Shown here piece by piece: positions 60,140 through 64,000 of a stretch of 64,000 bases of DNA. The translations under genes were made by a program, and so were the position numbers. How positions within the stretch are numbered: the first letter of the stretch is position 1; every line of letters begins with the position of its first letter. Source of the stretch: an uncultured Eubacteriales bacterium (GTDB taxonomy: Bacteria; Bacillota; Clostridia; Christensenellales; CAG-138); NCBI GenBank assembly GCA_900544555.1, contig UQWD01000002.1, positions 131,932 through 195,931 of the forward strand, written 5' to 3'. The notes under the pieces are model-generated. The model was given only the letters and a program-made list of their open reading frames with translations, was not told the DNA's origin and searched no databases.

Positions 60140-60419
60140 GCGCGACGAGAGCTTTGGGAAGAAACCGGCGCGAAACAATACGAAATAAGTAGATATGGGT
60201 ATATTACATAAGCGGCGTTAATGAAGCGAGGCATGATGCTGCCGAGAGCTTCGGCATGCTTTATTCGGCTATGACCGACTCGTTTTATACTGAGCTTAAC
60301 AGCGAAATTGAACGGATTGTGCTGTTAGAGGAATTACCGGATAACTGGACTATCCGGATATTCAGCCCAAGCTTGTAGAAAGGGTTGCCGCCGTACTTTG
60401 TAAACCCGGGAACCTTTAA
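60140..60419 (+). pseudogene. NUDIX hydrolase remnant with frameshifts
   Basis: Three frames join into the C-terminal part of an 8-oxo-dGTPase-like NUDIX protein. VTARRELWEETGA carries part of the NUDIX box from 60140. After a stop near 60211 another frame reads GVNEARHDAAESFGMLYSAM and then 'SEIERIVLLEELPDNWT'; a third reads DIQPKLVERVAAVL to 60419. The first part of the protein, including the start of the box, is absent. AT content is higher than in neighbouring genes. Confidence 0.65.
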
Positions 60420-60777
60420 ATACAATTCAAACCCATCTCCTTAGATGAGCCGCCTGCCATAATTTTGACTCTCATTGTAGAGGGGATTTATTTTAATAAC
60501 CTAATCCTAGTATTGTAACGCTTAAACGAAACTTCGCATGTAAATACACCAGTTTATGCCTATACTTAAATGAACTTGGACAGTGCGTGAAACAATCTGA
60601 GCGTTAATAATTAACAGAAATATGGAAAAAACATACATATTATAAAAATAATTATCTATTGCCAAAATACATATATAGCGTTATTATTGTCATGCGTACA
60701 CCATATATAGCTTATAAAACATTTGGCTGTTTATTGGAACGTTAAAAATCTACATATTATGCAACAAGGAGATAAAG
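60420..60777. other. AT-rich leader upstream of nrdD
   Basis: No gene. A ribosome binding site AAGGAG lies at 60766-60771. I could not see a convincing NrdR box pair by eye. Confidence 0.35.
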
Positions 60778-62889
60778 GTGTTTAAGTCTATTATAAAAAG
60801 AGACGGCAGGGTTGTTTGCTTTGATGAAGCGAAAATAACTAGCGCCATCGCCAAAGCGGGAGAGGCCACAAAAGAGTTTGATGAGGTTAGGGCGGAGGCG
60901 CTTAAGAATGAAGTTATAAAGTTTGCTGATATGGATATTAAGGCCGCCGTTCCGACGGTTGAGGAAATTCAGGATATCGTTGAAAACGTGTTGATCGATT
61001 CAAGATATAAGCAAACGGCTAAAGCTTACATTATCTACCGCGATCAGCACAGCAAGGTGCGCGAGTTAACCTCAAAATCCCAGTTTGAGCTGATGGATCA
61101 ATATGTCGGCAAGCTTGACTGGAGGGTGCGGGAGAACAGCAATATGACCTTTTCACTTCAGGGCCTGCGCAATTACGTGGCTTCCGAGGTGACGAAGAAT
61201 TACTGGCTCAATAACGTTTATGATCGGACCATTGGGGATGCGCATAAAAGCGGCGACATCCACATTCATGATCTGGATTCTTTATCCGCTTACTGCGTCG
61301 GGTGGGATCTTTCGGATTTAATTCAAACCGGTTTTAAAGGCGTTGCGGGCAAGGTTGCTTCAAAGCCCGCGAAGCATTTCAGGGCGATATTGGGGCAAAT
61401 CGTGAATTTTTTCTATACGCTCCAGGGGGAAACGGCGGGAGCGGTCGCCTTTTCCAACTTTGATACGCTGCTTGCTCCGTTTATTCGTTACGACAATTTG
61501 GATGAGCGGCAGGTCGAGCAGGCGCTTCAGGAGTTTATTTTTAATATGAACGTTCCGACCAGGGTAGGCTTTCAAACCCCGTTTACCAATATCACGCTGG
61601 ATATAAACGCGCCCGCCCATTTGGCCTCGAGCGCAGTCGTAATAGGCGGCGAGATGAAGGAGGAGACATACGGCGATTTTCAGGATGAGATGAACCGCTT
61701 TAACCGCGCGCTGCTCAAGGTCATGCTCGAGGGTGACGCGGACGGGCGCGTATTCACTTTCCCCATCCCAACGGTGAATATTACAAAGGATTTTGACTGG
61801 GATAACCCCGTTATCGAGAACTTGTGGGAAGCTTCGGCAAAATACGGCCTGAACTATTTCAGCAATTTTATCAACAGCGATATGGATCCGGAGGACGCGC
61901 GCTCCATGTGCTGCCGGTTAAGGATTGACAATAGAAAGCTGGAGGTGCGCGGCGGCGGCCTATTCGGAGCGAATCCACTTACCGGCTCCATCGGCGTGGT
62001 AACTGTCAATCTACCCAGGCTCGCTCTTAAATCAAAAGATGAGACGGATTTTAAAAAGAATATCGAAAAGTACATGATTATTGCAAAAGACAGCCTAGAG
62101 ATTAAGCGCAAGCTGGTCGAAAAGCTTACTGAACAGGATCTGTACCCGTATACCAAATATTATTTAAGGCATATTAAAGAGGCCACCGGCCTGTACTGGA
62201 CCAACCATTTTTCCACCATCGGGCTAATCGGCATGAACGAGGCGCTGCTGAACCTTTTGGGCGTTGATATCGGCTCTGTCAAAGGGAAAGCGTTTGCCGA
62301 GGAAATCATGGACTTTATGCGCGAAAGGCTGATTGCGTTTCAGGTGGAAACCAACCATAACTACAACCTTGAGGCCACGCCTGCCGAGGGTACGACATAC
62401 CGGCTGGCGCGCATTGACCAAAAGGATTTTGACGGCGCCCATTTCGCCAACGGGGTTGGGAAAGGGGTTGAATGCCCGTTTTATACCAACTCAACGCATT
62501 TGCCCGTAAATTATACGGATGATCTGTTTGAGCTTCTTGATTTACAGGATAATCTCCAAACGAAGTACACGGGGGGGACGGTTATCCATTTCTTTGTAGG
62601 GGAACAGATTGACGATCCGGGCGCGCTCAAGAGCCTTGTACGTAAAATCTGCAATGAATTCAAGCTGCCATATTTTACGTTCAGCCCCAGCTTCAGCATA
62701 TGTAAAAACCACGGTTACATAAAGGGCGAACAGAAGGAATGCAAAAAATGCGGCGAGCCCTGCGAGGTCTATTCAAGAGTGGTCGGGTTTTTGCGCCCGG
62801 TCCAGCAATGGAACGACGGCAAGCAGGCGGAGTTCGCCATGCGCAGGCACGCGAACGTCGGGCGCGCGCTGAATCGGGCCGCAAGGTGA
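60778..62889 (+). CDS. nrdD: anaerobic ribonucleoside-triphosphate reductase, class III
   Basis: A 703-residue glycyl-radical enzyme that makes deoxyribonucleotides without oxygen. The N-terminal ATP-cone (about 1-90: IIKRDGRVVCFDEAKITSAI) is the allosteric activity site. The barrel contains GDIHIHDLD and NMNVPTRVGFQTPFTNI. The C-terminal zinc site has CKNHGY and CKKCGEPCEV, followed by the radical loop RVVGFLRPVQQWNDGK. GTG start at 60778, 6 nt after AAGGAG. The stop overlaps nrdG, as usual. Confidence 0.95.
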   Translation: MFKSIIKRDGRVVCFDEAKITSAIAKAGEATKEFDEVRAEALKNEVIKFADMDIKAAVPTVEEIQDIVENVLIDSRYKQTAKAYIIYRDQHSKVRELTSKSQFELMDQYVGKLDWRVRENSNMTFSLQGLRNYVASEVTKNYWLNNVYDRTIGDAHKSGDIHIHDLDSLSAYCVGWDLSDLIQTGFKGVAGKVASKPAKHFRAILGQIVNFFYTLQGETAGAVAFSNFDTLLAPFIRYDNLDERQVEQALQEFIFNMNVPTRVGFQTPFTNITLDINAPAHLASSAVVIGGEMKEETYGDFQDEMNRFNRALLKVMLEGDADGRVFTFPIPTVNITKDFDWDNPVIENLWEASAKYGLNYFSNFINSDMDPEDARSMCCRLRIDNRKLEVRGGGLFGANPLTGSIGVVTVNLPRLALKSKDETDFKKNIEKYMIIAKDSLEIKRKLVEKLTEQDLYPYTKYYLRHIKEATGLYWTNHFSTIGLIGMNEALLNLLGVDIGSVKGKAFAEEIMDFMRERLIAFQVETNHNYNLEATPAEGTTYRLARIDQKDFDGAHFANGVGKGVECPFYTNSTHLPVNYTDDLFELLDLQDNLQTKYTGGTVIHFFVGEQIDDPGALKSLVRKICNEFKLPYFTFSPSFSICKNHGYIKGEQKECKKCGEPCEVYSRVVGFLRPVQQWNDGKQAEFAMRRHANVGRALNRAAR

Positions 62890-63581
62890 AAATAGGCGGC
62901 ATACAAAAGGTCTCGCTGGTGGATTACCCCGGAAAGGTTGCGGCCGTTATCTTCACTATCGGTTGCAATTTCCGGTGCGGATACTGCCATAATCCAGGCC
63001 TGGTGTTACCGAACGCGTATTTTGAGGAGATTAACGCGGTAGAAATTCTGAGCTTTTTAGAGAGACGCGCGGGCAAGCTTGACGCTGTGGTAGTAAGCGG
63101 CGGTGAACCGACGGCGCATAAGGATTTGCCGGGCTTTATACGCGCCGTCAGGGATATGGGGTACGCGGTAAAGCTTGATACGCAGGGGTCGAATCCCGGG
63201 GCGTTGGAAGGTTTGGTTCGTGAGGGCTTGCTGGATTATATTGCGATGGATATCAAGGGGCCGCTGGATAAGTACCCGGAAATCGCGGGCTTGAATATGG
63301 ATACGGCAGCTGTAGAGCGGAGCGTTCGGGTTGTTATGGGGTCGGGGCTGCCGTATGAGTTTCGAACTACGGTTGTGAAATCCCAACTTGCCGTTTCGGA
63401 TTTTTACAGGATTGGAGAGTTAATTACGGGCGCGGAACGTTATGCGTTACAGCGCTTTAAGTCCGCCGACCAAATGATAGACTCTGAAAGGTTTCGGGAT
63501 GAAGTCACGCACGGCGACGGGGAGCTTATGCTAATTCAAGCGATTATGCGGCAGTATGTTAATTATTGCGTTATCCGCTGA
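62886..63581 (+). CDS. nrdG: anaerobic ribonucleotide reductase-activating radical SAM protein
   Basis: A 231-residue radical SAM enzyme that generates the glycyl radical on NrdD. It begins KIGGIQKVSLVDYPGKVAAVIFTIGCN and has the cluster motif CNFRCGYCHNP (CxxxCxxC) and the SAM motif VVSGGEPT. The NrdG2-type layout matches this length. Start GTG 62886 overlaps the nrdD stop (GTGA). Confidence 0.93.
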   Translation: MKIGGIQKVSLVDYPGKVAAVIFTIGCNFRCGYCHNPGLVLPNAYFEEINAVEILSFLERRAGKLDAVVVSGGEPTAHKDLPGFIRAVRDMGYAVKLDTQGSNPGALEGLVREGLLDYIAMDIKGPLDKYPEIAGLNMDTAAVERSVRVVMGSGLPYEFRTTVVKSQLAVSDFYRIGELITGAERYALQRFKSADQMIDSERFRDEVTHGDGELMLIQAIMRQYVNYCVIR

Positions 63582-63732
63582 ATTTTAGGGGGCTTTGATA
63601 TTTGCTCTCCTTTCATATTTTTATGGGATCGCTTACATAGTTTTAGGATGTAAACAGCCCCGGGCGAAAATAGGCGCGGCCTTGTTCCGGCGTTAGGTTA
63701 ATCAGCATATTCGTCATAATATGCTCGCAGAT
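63582..63732. other. short intergenic region after nrdG
   Basis: Nothing recognised; no clear terminator was seen after nrdG. Confidence 0.3.
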
Positions 63733-63939
63733 CTACACGCCATAACTCTGTTTCAAAAAGCTGATTGGAATCAGCATGTACTCTCGAAAATGAAGTATGC
63801 CGCTGTGCTGAGCCAAATCTTCCAGCGTTTTTATGCTCTTTTCATCCGGCTCAACGGCGGGGGATGTACAGGAGCAAAAAACAACCATCGCCGTTAACAA
63901 AAGCAGTGATACGGTAAATCTTATACTCCGCTTAAACAT
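63733..63939 (-). CDS. small lipoprotein of unknown function
   Basis: A 68-residue protein: a lipoprotein signal (LLLLTAMVVFCSC, Cys at about 24) and a short helical C-terminal part. AAAGGAGGGA lies upstream of the ATG at 63939. No family recognised; it could be the start of a truncated larger gene. Confidence 0.6.
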   Translation of the reverse strand: MFKRSIRFTVSLLLLTAMVVFCSCTSPAVEPDEKSIKTLEDLAQHSGILHFREYMLIPISFLKQSYGV

Positions 63940-64000
63940 ATATTCCCTCCTTTCATTTTTTCCGAAGCCGGCTTAATAAGAAAAATCATGTATATATACC

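Noticed and set aside
1..64000. tRNA genes, rRNA genes, prophage or complete insertion sequences
   Set aside because: I scanned the intergenic regions for tRNA-like cloverleaf signatures, transposases, integrases and phage structural genes and saw none; a tool-based scan could still find a missed tRNA.

Overview
The window looks like a chromosome segment of an anaerobic Gram-positive Bacillota bacterium of the class Clostridia. I infer this from the rpsF-ssb-rpsR-yybS-gdpP-rplI-dnaB gene order, a large Alu-type SRP RNA, the holB-darA-ricT block, oxygen-sensitive NrdD/NrdG ribonucleotide reduction, purine-rich Shine-Dalgarno sites, consensus sigma-A promoters, and C-terminal wall-sorting-like tails. 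Base composition is moderate, with one AT-rich foreign fragment near the left end and one GC-rich stretch around 23.3-26.1 kb. The genus cannot be fixed from the sequence alone.

Layout. 0-1.3 kb: the 5' part of a Cas5 gene running off the left edge, so a type I CRISPR-Cas locus probably lies to the left, next to a decayed alpha/beta hydrolase. 1.6-4.8 kb: a split chromate-transporter pair interrupted by a hairpin-rich repeat, then walJ, rlmH and a frameshifted ProX/YbaK deacylase. 5-7.3 kb: a MATE exporter and a chloramphenicol-acetyltransferase-like enzyme. 7.5-13.6 kb: the ribosome/replication block with the c-di-AMP phosphodiesterase GdpP. 14.3-17.1 kb: two related secreted surface proteins, one with a thioredoxin-like domain. 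17.4-23 kb: mnmE, a membrane protein, an OmpR-type two-component pair and a Crp/Fnr regulator with a perfect 20-bp palindrome upstream. 23.3-26.1 kb: a surface-protein remnant and an Agr-like LytTR/GHKL pair. 26.4-29.5 kb: three overlapping M42 aminopeptidases. 29.7-30.0 kb: SRP RNA. 30.3-36.6 kb: an ArsR-type regulator divergent from a 1593-residue subtilisin-like surface protease. 37.2-45 kb: ricT-holB-darA-HAD, DegV and a Ca2+-type P-ATPase. 45.4-54.3 kb: an orphan BlaI-like repressor, a DUF2007 protein, a 1982-residue surface protein and a second ArsR-type regulator paralogous to the first. 54.5-60.4 kb: a lipoprotein, a second repeat copy, an esterase, TetR and SDR genes, remnants of a multicopper oxidase and a NUDIX hydrolase, and a DUF2935 protein. 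60.8-64 kb: nrdD-nrdG and a small lipoprotein.

The most distinctive theme is a family of secreted proteins. Four proteins (547, 281, 1593 and 1982 residues) end in the same tail: a Pro-Thr-rich heptad linker encoded by 21-bp tandem repeats, then the motif PPKAGG, a hydrophobic segment and a basic end. They also exchange internal modules. The two largest are each transcribed divergently from one of two paralogous ~365-residue regulators that have a long uncharacterised N-terminal region and a C-terminal winged helix. This looks like a repeated regulator/surface-protein cassette, and it is the best candidate here for an undescribed system.

A second theme is gene decay: at least five recognisable pseudogenes (alpha/beta hydrolase, ProX, a YDG-type surface protein, multicopper oxidase, NUDIX) lie among intact housekeeping genes. 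All domain names come from reading motifs by eye; no database search was possible.
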